DNA from: Vibrio tetraodonis
Lineage (GTDB): Bacteria; Pseudomonadota; Gammaproteobacteria; Enterobacterales; Vibrionaceae
Reading direction: 5' to 3'
NCBI RefSeq assembly: GCF_003350295.1
Contig: NZ_QLYY01000013.1
Span: forward strand, 1 to 64,000
Length of the DNA: 64,000 nucleotides
Part shown: one piece after another, positions 42,941-54,800 of the stretch
How positions within the stretch are numbered: the stretch's first letter is position 1
Layout: each line of letters begins with the position of its first letter
Notes under the pieces: generated by a model
What the model was told of the DNA's origin: nothing
What the model saw: only the letters and a program-made list of their open reading frames with translations
Database searches by the model: none
Position numbers and translations under genes: made by a program

Positions 42941-44409
42941 TGATAGAGCTCTGGCCAAATTCGCGTTAAGTCGATGTGTTTTTCTACTGCATCTGCAATC
43001 CTATCTATTGCATTTTCTTGTTGCAGAGCATGGTCGATAGCTTTGATATGGCCTGAACCAGACCACTCACATATCAGCTCTAGCGCCTTTGGTGAGTCAA
43101 AAACTCCATGCAAGTATGTACCAAAGACTTGGTTACACTCACTGATAGCCCCGTCAACTGGATTCAAGTCATTCTCGTCAAAGATCGCAGCATTCTTTTC
43201 ATCACTGGACGTTCGACCTACATGAATTTCATACCCAGTTACTGGTGTGCTTTTTTGATTTAATCTAAGTATTGCTTGCACCTCAGTGAGTTGTTTTCGC
43301 TTGGTAAGTTCAGTTTCAATGGGTAGAAAATTTAGTCCCTGTGACATCCCCTCTTCCCCTTCAACCCCGTACGGATCTCTTATCATGCGTCCCAGCATTT
43401 GGTAACCTCCACAAATCCCAATCAGCTTTCCACCAAGCCTCACATGGCGTTGAATATCTTTATCCCAATTTTGTGAACGTAAATAGTCAAGGTCAGATCT
43501 TACTGATTTTGTTCCAGGTAATATAACCAGATCAGCACGATCAATTCTTTCTCCTTTAGAAACATAGCGAAAGTGAATATTTGGGTGGGCTCTTAACGCG
43601 TCAAAGTCAGTATGATTACTCATTCGAGTTAATACAGGGACAACAACTCGAAGTTGTATAACTTCCCCTATATTCTGCTCACTACTGATACTATCTTCTG
43701 ATTCCAACTCTAAGCCATGCAGAAAAGGCAAAACACCGAGTACTGGCTTTGATGTTTTTTCTTCTAACCAGTCAAGCCCTGATTGGAGCAGAGATATATC
43801 ACCACGAAAGCGATTAATAACAAAACCTACAACGCGGTCACGTTCCGATTCGGACAGGAGTTCCAAGGTTCCAACAATGTGAGCAAACACGCCGCTACGA
43901 TCTATGTCTGCGATAATGACCACAGGAACGTCTGCAACCTCAGCAAAACCCATGTTGGCAATGTCGTTGTGCCGAAGATTTATTTCTGCGGGACTACCAG
44001 CGCCTTCAATAACAACGGTCTGATAATTTCGCTGTAATATCGAAAAAGATTCTAGAACTTTGGGAAATACGGTTTGCTTGTAATTATCATATCCGACAGC
44101 TTCCATGTTTCCAATCGGTTGGCCTTGCAGAACAACTTGTGCCCCTGTATCGGAATTGGGTTTCAACAGAATTGGATTCATATGCACGGTCGTCGGTGTA
44201 CATGATGCTTGAGCCTGTACCGCTTGAGCTCGCCCAATTTCGCCACCATCCTTTGTAACTGAGCTATTGAGCGCCATGTTTTGTGGTTTAAAAGGCGCTA
44301 CTCTAATTCCCTTTCGTGCGAGAAGGCGGCATAACGCAGAAACAAAAACACTTTTACCAGCATCTGAAGTTGTACCTTGAACCATCAATGCTCTGGATGG
44401 AGTCTGCAT
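42937..44409 (-). CDS. cobQ: cobyric acid synthase
   Basis: A 490-aa enzyme (CobQ/CbiP) that amidates four carboxylates of adenosylcobyrinic diamide using glutamine and ATP. N-terminal P-loop-like [11 protein letters not shown], then [22 protein letters not shown], and a class I glutamine amidotransferase domain with the nucleophile in [10 protein letters not shown] and His in [10 protein letters not shown]. No cobalamin riboswitch was seen in the 160 bp upstream. First gene of a cobQ-modABC unit. Confidence 0.95.
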   Translation of the reverse strand: MQTPSRALMVQGTTSDAGKSVFVSALCRLLARKGIRVAPFKPQNMALNSSVTKDGGEIGRAQAVQAQASCTPTTVHMNPILLKPNSDTGAQVVLQGQPIGNMEAVGYDNYKQTVFPKVLESFSILQRNYQTVVIEGAGSPAEINLRHNDIANMGFAEVADVPVVIIADIDRSGVFAHIVGTLELLSESERDRVVGFVINRFRGDISLLQSGLDWLEEKTSKPVLGVLPFLHGLELESEDSISSEQNIGEVIQLRVVVPVLTRMSNHTDFDALRAHPNIHFRYVSKGERIDRADLVILPGTKSVRSDLDYLRSQNWDKDIQRHVRLGGKLIGICGGYQMLGRMIRDPYGVEGEEGMSQGLNFLPIETELTKRKQLTEVQAILRLNQKSTPVTGYEIHVGRTSSDEKNAAIFDENDLNPVDGAISECNQVFGTYLHGVFDSPKALELICEWSGSGHIKAIDHALQQENAIDRIADAVEKHIDLTRIWPELYQ

Positions 44410-44571
44410 ATTACATTCTTTGGCTTTTCATGTAGTAGAGAACAATCATCATAACGTTTTTGTACCCTTTCTCTCAACTTTTGAATGTCACTTGCATCGT
44501 TTTGTCCGAGTCGTCAAATAACCCACATGGCATAATAATGTTGACCTTGTGGAATCAAAAGAGGAAAAACA

Positions 44572-44937
44572 GTGAGACAAATACTGTCATCGATTGCTAT
44601 AACACTCTTGCTCCTGCCATTAGCAAGTATTGCCAGTAGCGAAACCCCCTCAGGAATTCAGTTTAACGGGCCGGTAAATTTAACAACCGTCGATTCTTTG
44701 TTAGATGACAATAGTGTATTTACTAAACGGAATGCAATTCTTGATGGGCATATTGTCCGGCAAATTAGTATTTCGAGTTTTATTTTCTCCGATGGTAAGA
44801 GAGAAATTCAAATTGAAGTCAGTGATAAAGTGAAGCTAGATCAATCCATTGATGCAAATACAGATTTACGGATTTTTGGCAAATTCTCTGGTGGAAATAG
44901 TCCAGAAATTGAAGTGGATCATATTCAAGTTTTGTAA
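44572..44937 (+). CDS. periplasmic OB-fold (YgiW/YdeI, BOF) protein
   Basis: A 121-aa exported protein (signal MRQILSSIAITLLLLPLASIA) with the BOF fold: SGIQFNGPVNLTTVDSLL … VFTKRNAILDGHIVRQIS … FIFSDGKREIQIEVSDK … DLRIFGKFSGG … EIEVDHIQVL. Such proteins contribute to stress tolerance in the periplasm. GTG start with GAGG upstream. Monocistronic. Confidence 0.82.
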   Translation: MRQILSSIAITLLLLPLASIASSETPSGIQFNGPVNLTTVDSLLDDNSVFTKRNAILDGHIVRQISISSFIFSDGKREIQIEVSDKVKLDQSIDANTDLRIFGKFSGGNSPEIEVDHIQVL

Positions 44938-45034
44938 ACATAAAGTAATTCAGGTCCGATTGCGATAATATTTGGCTTACTTATTGCACAATATTTTAAC
45001 CGTCAAAAACTTGATGTGAGTTGGAGTACTTACT

Positions 45035-45553
45035 TTGAAAAAGATCACCTTAATCAGCGCTCTTTTATGCTCTGGTTTTGCTAGCGCTGTAAATGCAAAC
45101 AACTTTAACTACAACTTTATCGAAGTAAGAACGGCAATTAACCCTGAATTGTTCGGCGCTGAGCTTAGTACTTATTTTACTGATAACTCTCACTTTGTCA
45201 TAAGAGCCGATACACTATTCGATAAGGATTATGATTTCGCCGGAGGCATTGGATTTAATGGCCCAATAAGCCAATTCGCGGATATATATGGTCAGCTTCT
45301 TTTGCATCAAACCAAGTACACTCGTGACTACCAAGAGCGTAGAGAAACAACCGGTGAGCTAAATATTGGTATCAGGTTATGGCTTGCCGATCAAATAGAG
45401 GCCACTGGGAGACTGGGTCGTAATGACGATAGCTCGGTCTTTTACGCTGGTGTGCGCTTTCATTCAACGGACCAACTCTCGATTGCTGCTGAAACTCGCA
45501 ATAATGGTCTTTACGGCCCTCAGGTCACTATGTCTGTTAGATTTCATTACTAA
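45035..45553 (+). CDS. small outer-membrane beta-barrel protein
   Basis: A 172-aa exported protein (signal MKKITLISALLCSGFASAVNA) made of alternating amphipathic strands, ending VTMSVRFHY with the terminal aromatic recognised by BAM. Predicted eight-stranded barrel of unknown role. The start is TTG at 45035 with GGAG upstream; no suitable ATG exists. A strong terminator follows. Confidence 0.75.
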   Translation: MKKITLISALLCSGFASAVNANNFNYNFIEVRTAINPELFGAELSTYFTDNSHFVIRADTLFDKDYDFAGGIGFNGPISQFADIYGQLLLHQTKYTRDYQERRETTGELNIGIRLWLADQIEATGRLGRNDDSSVFYAGVRFHSTDQLSIAAETRNNGLYGPQVTMSVRFHY

Positions 45554-45572
45554 CTAATCCAATTCGGCGATT

Positions 45573-45600
45573 AAGAGGCTTTGGATTCCCAAAGCCTCTT
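45573..45600. terminator. bidirectional terminator
   Basis: AAGAGGCTTTGG and CCAAAGCCTCTT form a perfect 12-bp stem with ATTC loop between the convergent barrel and chitinase genes. Confidence 0.88.
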
Positions 45601-45610
45601 GGGTTTGTCT

Positions 45611-48568
45611 CTACTGTTCACTTCGTTGTTGCTTACTACTAGTGCTCGCTACTGGTAAGTTTGGATGTTCAAATTTGAAGGCATAATCAACCCCGTTAAC
45701 CTTCACGCTGTAATTAGCAGGGCCAGAAATAGGCAAGTAGTAAACCATATCAAGCTCATAAGAGCCCCCTACAGGTAAAGTCTTCCAACTGGGTAGAGTA
45801 AAAGACACGCGATGCATTGGTCCGTCAAGCCCACCAACGTTATCGGGGCGGGTATGACCAGATGATATAACCGATAAACCCGCGCCAGATTGGTCCTTAG
45901 CGTTGTCTGGCGTGGAAACAGGTATATCAAACTGGAATTCTGTTCCTCCAGGTAAAGCTTGGTCGCTATTATTGGTGAAAGTGATTTTAGGATTGATTGG
46001 GTAATTCTGATCACCCACTTTGAAACCCGTCACGGTCACATTGATATCCAGAGCCTGAGAAGCAATGGGGGTCGTTGATAGTTTGTTACCATATGGCGTA
46101 GCGGATTTAAACTTATCGTAGATAGTCTTGGTCATGGTCGAACCCATATGGTATTCACCTCGACCAGACAAGCATGCTTGCTCAGATTCATCAATTTGAG
46201 TTCTTGAGCCTTGGCTATCAAGTAAATAACAATTGTAATCGCCCGCAAGTTCCCAGAACATGATACCGCCAATTTCCTTATCAATTACATAGTCTGCTTT
46301 GAGGTTGACAGAAGTCTTATCTTCAGTTGATAGAAAGACTTTCTTCTCATTGTTCCATAGCCATGGCGCAACGGCGACGCTGTCATAATGGCGTGTATAG
46401 TTCCCCGTTAATCGATCGCTCGGATCATTAACAGGATCAAGCCCATATGCAGATGAGTATGTACCCCAAATTTGATTCTCCAAATTCTTAGCGTGCCACA
46501 TGGGGTTTGAACCCGCCCCCATCTCATTACCGTTAGCGTCTTTATCGTGCCACATGTTGTCAATGCCAACGGCACCGTGCCCACAATTGTTTTTCTCACC
46601 TTCTCCAGTGCCTGGAGGGCACTGAGTTTGATCAGGTAATGCTGCTCTGCCCCATAATCCATCCGTTCCACCACTGACGCTCTGCCAGCCTCTCGTATAA
46701 TATGGAACACCAATGTTGATGCGACCTGCTGGCATTGAGCCTCTGAAGTAGTGATAGGCCCAGTCTGTATTTAGATAGCCGATACCACCATATGCGGCGG
46801 TTTTGTAGACGTTCCATTGGATAAGTTCAGAATCTTTACCCGTATCATAAAGTGCTGCGTTATGCCCAACGTGATCGTTCCACGCACCGTGTAGGTCATA
46901 AGTCATGATGTTGACGTAATCCAAATACTTAGTCACATCAAAAGATTCCATTCCGCGCAGCAAGTACCCAGAAGAAGGGGCGGCAATAGTTAGCATGTAA
47001 TGAATACCATCTTGTGCTGATGCATTATCCAGTTTCTTGCGCAGTACTTTCATTAACTCCTGGTATGAAGCCCATAAATATCGACGTCTTGGCTCCATAA
47101 AGTCTTTATCATCTGGATTTCCTGCACCTGCCATCGATGTTGGGTATTCATAGTCAATATCCAAACCATCAAACTTATATTTGCGCATCATTTCAATCGC
47201 AGATGTTGCAAACGTTTCAATACCCGCATGGTTTATCGAGCCATCAGCGTTAGTAGTCATCGTATAAAAGCCACCATCCGCGACTCGTTTACCATTTTTA
47301 TCAAAGTGACCACCTGTTTCAGCCCAACCACCAACAGAAATCAAGGTTTTTACGTTATGTCTTTGCTTATATGTCGCAAGAGCGCCAAAATGGCCCTTAA
47401 AACCAAGAGAGGGATCAATATCAACATCGGACCAAGTTTTACCCACTGCTGGGTTATCGGGATCGTTCACATCACCTATGTTCATTTTTCCATCAGATCC
47501 AATGCTGACAAACGCATAGTTAATATGTGTCAGATGCTGCCAAGGAATGTCTTTTACTAAATATGAGGTTTGTCCATCATCTTCCGAGCGCCAGCTAGTG
47601 AAATAACCTATCACTCTTCGAGGATGGTCAGCCCCCATTTTTTCACGTCCGTTTTCGTCATAGATGGAGCAATAAGGTACATTTACACCTTCAGTTTGGT
47701 ATAAACCATCAGGGCGGCAAGAGGCGATGGTTGGGGCTTCTTTTACTTCAAGTAATATAGCTGATGAACTTGAGGAAGCCCCCTTATCGTCAACTGCTCT
47801 AGCAATAACAGGCAGTACCCCTTTGCTGGAAGTCTGGTAATCCAGTGAATACGGTGCCATTGTTGCAGTGCCAACGAGTTCTCCCGCAACATAAAATTCC
47901 ACCTTTTCAATACGGCCATCTTTATCTACTGCGTTTGATGTAAAAGTAACGGTATCGCCAAGATCAACACTGTTAGCTGATAACATAAGATCCACGGTTG
48001 GAGGTTCATTACCTGGCTGGGTTGTGGACACTTTTATATCAACACGACTAACAATACTTTGTGCGCCGCGATTGTCATGAGCTATCGCGGTAATATTGTG
48101 GTTACCTGCAACTGCTAGCCAATTAATCGAATACGGGTAAGTTTTATCTTCACCGATAGGTTGACCGTCAACAGAGAAAACCACTTTCTCTATAGAGCCA
48201 TCGGAATCGTTAGCATTTGCAGCTATCACAACAGTTTGGTCGACTTGGATTGAATCTGAAGCCTTAGGAGAGGTCAAATCAACACTCGGTGGTTGGTTTG
48301 TATCAGCCAAACATGCGCCCAACTCTTTCCATTGAGACCATTGGCCAGAGTTAGCATCAGGTGAATCACCTTGCGTCCAATAATTTGCTTGATAAGCATA
48401 ATCTAAGTGTCGGACTTTCTGCCCTCCGGTATAGACTGTTTGATTATCCCAATCGGATAAAGGTGCGCAATCAATCGCAGCATAACTTTGAAATGCAGTC
48501 AGACAGGAAGCGCTGAGTAAACTCAGCTGAAAGAGGCGTCGATGAGTCCTTGACGTTGTTAGGTACAT
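45611..48568 (-). CDS. secreted multidomain GH18 chitinase
   Basis: A 985-aa exported endochitinase. Order: signal peptide (1-30), a CBM5/12-type chitin-binding module (about 34-86, [20 protein letters not shown] … YWTQGDSP), two Ig-like domains (about 92-180 and 187-275; [32 protein letters not shown]), the GH18 barrel (about 312-800) with catalytic DGLDIDYE at 467-474 (Glu474 is the acid), and a C-terminal accessory domain (about 845-975). The barrel has the chitinase blocks VIGYFTSW and [12 protein letters not shown]. It equips the cell to grow on crustacean or zooplankton chitin. Confidence 0.92.
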   Translation of the reverse strand: MYLTTSRTHRRLFQLSLLSASCLTAFQSYAAIDCAPLSDWDNQTVYTGGQKVRHLDYAYQANYWTQGDSPDANSGQWSQWKELGACLADTNQPPSVDLTSPKASDSIQVDQTVVIAANANDSDGSIEKVVFSVDGQPIGEDKTYPYSINWLAVAGNHNITAIAHDNRGAQSIVSRVDIKVSTTQPGNEPPTVDLMLSANSVDLGDTVTFTSNAVDKDGRIEKVEFYVAGELVGTATMAPYSLDYQTSSKGVLPVIARAVDDKGASSSSSAILLEVKEAPTIASCRPDGLYQTEGVNVPYCSIYDENGREKMGADHPRRVIGYFTSWRSEDDGQTSYLVKDIPWQHLTHINYAFVSIGSDGKMNIGDVNDPDNPAVGKTWSDVDIDPSLGFKGHFGALATYKQRHNVKTLISVGGWAETGGHFDKNGKRVADGGFYTMTTNADGSINHAGIETFATSAIEMMRKYKFDGLDIDYEYPTSMAGAGNPDDKDFMEPRRRYLWASYQELMKVLRKKLDNASAQDGIHYMLTIAAPSSGYLLRGMESFDVTKYLDYVNIMTYDLHGAWNDHVGHNAALYDTGKDSELIQWNVYKTAAYGGIGYLNTDWAYHYFRGSMPAGRINIGVPYYTRGWQSVSGGTDGLWGRAALPDQTQCPPGTGEGEKNNCGHGAVGIDNMWHDKDANGNEMGAGSNPMWHAKNLENQIWGTYSSAYGLDPVNDPSDRLTGNYTRHYDSVAVAPWLWNNEKKVFLSTEDKTSVNLKADYVIDKEIGGIMFWELAGDYNCYLLDSQGSRTQIDESEQACLSGRGEYHMGSTMTKTIYDKFKSATPYGNKLSTTPIASQALDINVTVTGFKVGDQNYPINPKITFTNNSDQALPGGTEFQFDIPVSTPDNAKDQSGAGLSVISSGHTRPDNVGGLDGPMHRVSFTLPSWKTLPVGGSYELDMVYYLPISGPANYSVKVNGVDYAFKFEHPNLPVASTSSKQQRSEQ

Positions 48569-48899
48569 TCTTGTTTTCCTTTAAGTTATTGTTTTATTTT
48601 TTGTTTGCTGACTTTATTGTTTTTAAGCCAACTTAAATTTCATCGTGAAATAACTTTAGAAAAGAACAGGACCGCTTAAGATTAAAAATGTAATATCTAT
48701 AAAATCGCTCGCAAGTTTTTCTGTCTGAAGTGCAATTTCTCAGTAGTAAATTTGCGGCGAAAACATTCCATCTTATCGATTATAGTGACAGGTATATGAG
48801 ATTTTATTTTAACAGTAACATAGAGTTTACTGAGTAACTCCCATTAGCAATAGGCCACCCTTTGGATAGAGTGGCCTATAAGATTATGTATGAGGATGC
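48569..48899. other. intergenic region between rtxA end and chitinase start
   Basis: About 330 bp, AT-rich. It should hold the chitinase promoter; no regulator site is evident. A hairpin with arms ATAGGCCAC (48850-48858) and GTGGCCTAT (48871-48879) lies just after the rtxA stop and probably terminates it. No gene seen. Confidence 0.6.
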
Positions 48900-51800
48900 T
48901 TACGCTAAAGACCCCTTGTGTTGAGTAACATCAGCCCAAGCAGTGCTAATAGCAACTCTAGACTTGGTATTTATATTATCAATAAAGCCATTATCACCGG
49001 CCTGAGGGTCAAAGCCACTCATTGCTTGTACTAGAGCATCAATCGAACTTTCAGATAACGCTGTGTACTCACGTTCACCGTTTGCGTCTTTCTCGCCCAT
49101 CGCGATAATCATCTGCGCACGCTTGCCGTCGAAGTAATCATTGAACGTCACCGAACCAATATGCTCAAACTTCGCTTGGTCAGTGTCGCTGACTGGGTCA
49201 CGCAGAATAGATAATTTCAGATCGTACCCGCTACGTTCGAACCACAGTTTCTGCCAATCGATGCCATTGAAGACAATGTTATCTTCGCTGCTAATATCTT
49301 CAACAAGGTTGTCGATGACATCACCGCTCACCACAAAGCTGTCCACATCCGTGCCACCTTTGAAGGTGTTTTGATAACCACCCAACACCATCAGATCACG
49401 ACCTTCTCCACCGTTGAACTGACTGAACTTGGAGATGGCAGCAGCGATGAGGTGATCATCGCCCTCACCACCATTCAGCACAGCGTGGTAGCCCATTAGC
49501 TTCACCACATCGTTACCCGCGCTTGCATTGATACGGTTATAGTTACCGAAGACATTAGCAAAGTCATTGCCCACGCCTAGCTCTACTTGGTTTTTGTTAC
49601 CAATCGTCACCGAGTAGTCTTGACCGTCTCCCGTATCCACACGGTTGAAGTTGCCAGACGTCACGACGTAGTCGCGGCCTAAGCCAGTGTCAATTTCACC
49701 GCCCTCACCAAATACAAACGACTGGTCATCACCGGCGCCAAGGAAAACATGGTTAATGCGTCCAGCAACAACTGCAGTATCGTTACCATCACCACCAAAC
49801 ATCATGTTTTCACGTCCCATCAGAACGCCCATATCGCTGCCTTCGCCACCAGTGAAGATGTTTGACGTACCTGTTGCGTAGAATACGTCATCGCCTCGTC
49901 CGCCCCAGAAGTTGTTATTGTCTCCTAGATACGCACCAAGATCTTTACCATCACCACCCCAATTGAAGTTGTAGTTTCCTAGGGAGATGTTGATATCGCC
50001 ATCACCTTGGAGATGGCCACTGTTGCGAAGGAAATCAAACGTTTTTTCCTTCATGTTCAGTAGATCAGCGGTGAGGTTCTCTTTGAGATTTTCCACAAGC
50101 GATTTCATCTCTTTCTGCTTGTCTTGACTGAAGATAGTCGCGAACAAATTGGGCAGGTTTAGCGAGTTAAAGCCAAAAGCACGATCTTGCGTTTCTGCTG
50201 TTTCGGTATTGCCATCAGAAGCAGTCGCTCCTTGACTATTATTCACACTCGTCCCATTGACAGAAACCGAGGACTTATTATCTTCCGCTTCTGGTGCTTT
50301 GTCTTTCAGTCCATGAGTTTCAGCAAAAGACTTAATGCCATCTGCCCCCATGTCGATACCCGACTTCAAGCTATCCAACAACTTAGCAGGGTCGACAAAG
50401 GCTTGCAGTTGATCACCACTGAACTCACCAATGACCTCTAACATCTCTGTGAGGATCGCTACGCCATCGACAGCTTCACCATTGCGCGACACAATTTGGC
50501 CTGAAGTGGTGTAATCCACACCAAAAATATCTGCCAGCGTGGTCTCAGCGCCGACTTCAGCAATCTGCCCTAGCAGCTTATTCTTAAGCTGACGAGGCAA
50601 ATCTTCTGGCGTGTAAGTGAAGGTCGTTTTTGCCTGACCCGTCGCAGAGAACTGTTGTGTCATGAGGCCAAAAAGTGAACCTAAGTTGGTATCCAAAATA
50701 GACTGGATGTTGTCACCAAACATAAAGTTCCAGTTACCTGCCGTGACTTGGATATCTGCACCCTGACCACCCACGGCAAAGTTAAACGCTAGCTTTTCAT
50801 TGGCTTGACGAAGCTTGTCTGCACGGCTTAGATTACTGCTATTATTGCCATTTCTGCTCAACCATTGATTGTAGTGCTTGTTCAATGTAGCCTCCGCATC
50901 GTGCTTCAAGCCACGGCTGCTACGCTCATTCTGTGAGTCTAGAGCGACTAAAGTGGTGTAATCAACGCTACTACTTAAATCTAAACCAGACATATCTTTG
51001 ACGAATTTTTTCGCGCCAGACAGAGACCATTGCTGTTGTTGAGCCGCAAGCCAATCTTGGCCCTCACCCGAGGTAGCAATGCTTTGTAGCACACCCGAGA
51101 TACGAGCTGCACCGTCGAAAGGATTGATCAATGGCGGAGTTGGAATTGACTTATCCATCATCACAACCAGATCATTACTTCGACCTAGGTTGAAGCTCAT
51201 ATTGCGATTACCGATGAACATTTGTGCACCTTCTAGCGCCTGATAACCACTAATATCGAAGCTGTATTCGCTCTCACCATTACCGATGTGAACCATGACG
51301 TTATTGTCACCAAAGGCTAACGACTTAAAACCACCAGTACCGACTTTAATGCCTACATTCGATGTCCCCCAGTTCACTGTAGTAAACTCGCCATCACCCA
51401 CGTTGACTTGAATGTTACCTGAGTAGCTGAGTTTATTATCGCTCCCTGAGTTGGCTGAAATCTCAGCTTTCACCTTATGTTTTTCCGGTGCTTCGAAAAC
51501 ATTATTATTGTCTCCGATTGCACCACGGGCAAGCTCTTCAACGCCGCTGACACCAATACGAGACAGATCGACATCGCCTTCGGCAATACCATTGCGAATG
51601 CGTTCATCTTTGGCAATCACTTCGCCTTGCTCATTCCAGCTTAGCGACACCTTATTGGTTTCGGCTTTTTGAATCCAATCGCCATTGACGTCCTTTGTAT
51701 GCTTGCGACCCGTTGCATCCACTGCTAATTCAGTGCTGCGAGCAGAAACATCGACGCGAAGACCATTGGCATCCATCGCATTAATAAACTGATGACCAAA

Positions 51801-54800
51801 GCCTTTTTGCTTGTCATCACTCACCAATGAACAACCAACAATACTAATATGATCAGGCGTGTTGTCGATGTTTTCCGCTTGGCTAAACGACTGCTGGAAA
51901 TTGGCTAATTTCGCTGCCAGATCTTCGGCACTGTAACCACTCAAATGTGTGTTGTTACTGTCTGAATCATCACGACCATGACCCACTAACTGCCAACGCA
52001 TCTTTCCATTCAATGTTGACGGGTCGCCATACACAATTCGGTAGTTGCCATCTGAATCCAGCTGCACCACCACACTGCTTTCTGCGTGCTTACCCGCGAG
52101 GTTCGCAGCCGCTTCTGCAACAACGGCATCGTTTTCTATTTGGACGATGATTTGACCATCAAAACGAGTTTCTCCGCCGTCCGCTCTTGGGGTAACAGCA
52201 ACACGTTCCCAGTCATTGACATTTTGGTTGTGGATAGCCGTATCTGCACCTGCAGGCTTTTTAATATCTTCCTGTAGTCCTTTAAGCACTGCGCCTGTCT
52301 CACTGCTTTCGATATAAGGCGCGGTAATTTTTTCCCATTTATCAGCATGCTGCGTCATCAACCATTCGGCTTTGTGGTTTGCTGAAGCACTGAGTTTAGG
52401 CTTTTTAACTGGCGGCTGGTCTTTGCTTGCTCGATACTCCTGATACCAAGCATCGAAATCATCACTACCATTAACTAAAGCGTTCACTTCAACAATGATG
52501 GCTTTGCGGCTTGCAGAGTCAAAATGATCGAGTGCCTTCACATCAACTTTTGCCGTAGATTCTATTTTAGGCACAAATTCGCTTAACTCGCTCGGTACGC
52601 TGCGGAACTCAAACAAAATTGCGGGCTCTGGCCGTTCCACACTTCCTGTCGTAGCGTTGTTAATGCCATGCCCTGCCACTTCGCCGCCATACTGGAAATA
52701 TTCAAATACATTCTTAGCAAGGCTTTCTGAATATGAGCCTTTCAACTTGCCAATGATTTGTTGTCTCACGTATCGTGAATCATCTGCACTGAGAAGTTCC
52801 AGCATTTTGACAGGCTTAGTTCTTGGCAAAATCTCCCAAGCATTTTTTACTTTCGGATCGGTTAACCCTTGAGCGTTTGGAGAGAAACCCTCCGATGCAG
52901 GATCCCAATCATTGATGTTGATGCCGAACTCTTTAGCTAAATCTGCCGTTTTTGAATACACCGACGTGAGATAGGCATACACGTTTTGCGCAGTTGCTGG
53001 ATCATCTAACTTATGTTCATTAGCGTTGGCGATAAACTCATCTCGCAGTCCCGACTGATACCAAGGTGCCGACTCTAGCAGTCTGACTTCCTGTGACGAG
53101 CTTGAACCAAATTCTTTCGCACTAATACCCATCGTAGCTTGTTGTCCACTAGGGGTCATCCCTATGGTCTGCCCTTGAGCTTCAACCGCAGTACCGTTAC
53201 CAGCCGCGATGAGATGCTTCGAATTCGATATAACCAGCGTAAAGCGGCCATCATCACTCGCCAACTGAGGTAAGCTTTGGTGGTTTGACTGGTTGATATG
53301 TCCTGTAAACTCTCTCGCTAACCAAAGCATTGCTTCTTTACGGCTTTCAATCGCCGCCGTATCACTGGTTTCACTCGGATAGGTAACCAATTCAATGGTG
53401 TGCGTTTGCCAGTTATTCACCCCATTGATATTCGCAATACGAGCTGGGTTGCTGTAACCGCCTTGATTCATATCTTTGGTTAACATGAACAATGGGTTAC
53501 CCTGTGAATCATGCACATACCCAAATGTTTGCGCTGAGTTCTTAGGTAAAACCACAACTAGGCCAGAGAGTTCGTTTTCTATACCAATTGATGTCGAGTC
53601 AAAATGGCTACGGAATCCAAGAACACTTTTGGTTTTATGACCCAATGCTTTGAGATCGCTTGTGCCTCCACCTGCAGGCTTTTTAACTGGCATTTGCGGA
53701 GACTCTTTATCGCGCGGTGGCGTACCATCATTTTCAATCGCCACATTGCCTTTGCGCTTCTCACTGCCTGATAAGTCATCAGAGTTACCGAGAGCGACTA
53801 GTTTATCACCCTGAGAGTCCAGACTATCAGTCGATAGCTTTCTAAGTATCTGATCTCTTTTGTTTAAAAATTCATGAGACAGTTTACGCTTTGTCGTAAA
53901 CAAGGGATCATCTAACCCATGGTTCCACTTATCGTTAAATGAAGCTCGATAGCTTACATTAATTGCGACTTGTTGAAAGTTAGAAAACTCCTGCGGACTG
54001 CGAATAACAACAGCCCCCTGTTCATTAACATGGAAGTAGTGTTGGATAGAACCTTTGCCTTCACCTAAACCATCTTCGGCAAAAAAACTTTTCGGGACAA
54101 AGAAAGTCGCAGGGAAATTATCTGCCATAACAGCATAAGGATTTGCATCATCTGCTCCATGATGAACCATCTCGAGACCATTGGTTCGACCTAAGCCAAC
54201 ATTAATTACATCCTTCAGCTCTTTTAAGCGGCCGCTCACATTACCAAGGCTTGCTCCATCTTTTTTGTTATAGAGGTCTTCATTGCTATAGAGCTCCTTA
54301 TATTTAGGAGTTAAGTCTTCATAAGTAACAGAGTCTTTCCACTGCTCCCATGTTAATGGCTGTTTTACCTTATCCTGTGGACCTAGATCACTATAGGAAT
54401 ACATCACCGTAAGCAAATCATAATCTGCCGTCATCGGCTGCTTTGATACCGGGTCACCAATGACTTTGAACGGCGCCAACTCCCCATTTTTGATGTAATG
54501 GACTTGCCATAACTCCTTACCGTCTACCATCACTTTATTTAGAAAAAAGGGGACTGTTTGCTCACCATTGGTCGCAGTTGTTTTATACATACCGCTCTGT
54601 TCATCTAGTTCCAAAGGTGTTAACGAGTGATATTTTGAGACCAGTTCTTCTATCCGAACTTGATTTAGGTACAAATCGGCACCTACCGCATTACCAGACT
54701 GAATAGATTGCTCTGCATGACTATTAAACGTTTCAAGGTCTCTTCTTGCTGATGCTTTTGCAAACGATTGGTCAACTGGGATAAAGCCTGACATTGGCCC

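Noticed and set aside
44410..44571. Cobalamin riboswitch upstream of cobQ
   Set aside because: The region is short and no B12-box-like sequence was seen.
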